A stretch of 5,461 bases of DNA, taken from Syntrophomonas sp. (lineage in GTDB: Bacteria; Bacillota; Syntrophomonadia; Syntrophomonadales; Syntrophomonadaceae). Location of the stretch: assembly GCA_003558625.1 (NCBI GenBank), contig PWPP01000021.1, positions 1 to 5,461 of the forward strand, in the 5' to 3' direction. Made by a program: the position numbers and the translations under genes. Below the pieces are notes generated by a model, which worked only from the letters and a program-made list of their open reading frames with translations, had not been told where the DNA came from and ran no database searches. Below are positions 5,009-5,461 of this stretch, in pieces. Position 1 is the stretch's first letter. Every line of letters begins with the position of its first letter.

Positions 5009-5059
5009 AAACTGTATATAACCCTTGTCCGAGGCAGAAAATATTGGAGGTGGAGGGAG

Positions 5060-5461
5060 ATGAATCCCTTAACCGGGATCGGGCGGCCTCTTGATTTCAA
5101 TTACCGCACCAACCGGGTTCTGGCTTATGTGGTTATGATAACCGTCCTGGTTCTGGGAGGGTATAAGAGTTATGCCGGTTATGAGCTGGGAGCGGCCATG
5201 GCGCAGGCGTTAATGGGTGGTATCGGCATTTTTCTGACCTGGGCTCTGAACCGGGAAATTGATCCCGCCTGGGAGTGGTCTGCCTTTACCGCCCTCATTC
5301 CCCTGTTTTTTTATGTCCTCTTTTATTCTCCTCCCCCCTGGTTGCCCTTGTTCCTTTTGCTCCTGTTAACCCGCATCCTAAACCGCAGTACCGGTTACCA
5401 GGCGCAGGTCAGCGATATCATCCTGGTTCTGTTTATAGCCGGCTGGATGGCCTACAGTGGA
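5060..5461 (+). CDS. Polytopic membrane protein of unknown function, 3' end outside the window
   Basis: The window ends within the gene after 134 codons with no stop. A short cytoplasmic start (MNPLTGIGRPLDFNYRTNR) is followed by about five hydrophobic segments: roughly 20-38, 44-62, 73-90, 92-104 and 119-132. A polar block, LNREIDPAWEWSA (63-75), lies after the second segment, and Glu66 and Asp68 there might be functional. The loop RILNRSTGYQAQVSD (105-119) precedes the last segment seen. There is no signal peptide or cofactor motif, and I do not recognise the family. The ATG is well supported by GGAGG 9 bases upstream, with a second GGAGG closer in. It is transcribed away from the seleno-peroxiredoxin and shares a 228-base intergenic region with it. 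Confidence 0.8.
   Translation, partial: MNPLTGIGRPLDFNYRTNRVLAYVVMITVLVLGGYKSYAGYELGAAMAQALMGGIGIFLTWALNREIDPAWEWSAFTALIPLFFYVLFYSPPPWLPLFLLLLLTRILNRSTGYQAQVSDIILVLFIAGWMAYSG

Noticed and set aside
1..5461. CRISPR array, tRNA/rRNA genes or insertion sequence
   Set aside because: No regularly spaced repeats, no cloverleaf with conserved T-loop and no transposase frame were found on either strand.

Overview
The window looks like chromosomal DNA from an anaerobic, spore-former-type Firmicute, roughly the Desulfotomaculum/Pelotomaculum/Moorella kind. The evidence is strong AGGAGG-type ribosome binding sites, TATAAT -10 boxes, hairpin-plus-T terminators, a desulforedoxin, a cobalamin-binding radical SAM enzyme and an apparent selenoprotein. 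The genus is inference; only the anaerobic Gram-positive character is well supported.

Layout, left to right. Positions 1-276 hold a Gly/Met/Arg-rich small protein with a coiled-coil tail. Its reading frame is open to the window edge, and a strong terminator follows it. Positions 432-2763 form a likely three-gene operon: a 38-residue desulforedoxin too short for usual ORF callers, a 272-residue protein I do not recognise, and a B12-binding-type radical SAM protein that overlaps it by 22 bases. A palindrome sits on the promoter of this operon, and a hairpin terminator follows it near 2867-2895. Positions about 2987-3172 hold the wreck of a glycine-betaine/proline-type ABC transporter ATPase (ProV/OpuA family), which has lost its Walker A region. 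Positions 3323-4096 encode a membrane-anchored protein of unknown function, preceded by a recognisable promoter. A two-way terminator (4188-4218) separates it from the convergent gene on the minus strand.

The most notable item is that minus-strand gene, 4831-4238. It is a full-length AhpC/Prx1-type peroxiredoxin of 197 residues in which the catalytic peroxidatic cysteine codon is TGA. The frame is intact on both sides of the TGA, and it has a strong ribosome binding site. A hairpin just downstream of the UGA has the layout of a bacterial SECIS element. I read it as a selenocysteine peroxiredoxin. A conventional caller would report only the 147-residue C-terminal part (4681-4238) and lose the active site. 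The usual C-terminal resolving cysteine is a methionine here, so reduction must differ from a normal 2-Cys peroxiredoxin.

Divergent from the peroxiredoxin, 5060-5461 begins a polytopic membrane protein of unknown function that runs off the window. Desulforedoxin and the seleno-peroxiredoxin together suggest redox or oxygen defence in a strict anaerobe. The genes are in separate transcription units, so any joint function is inference.
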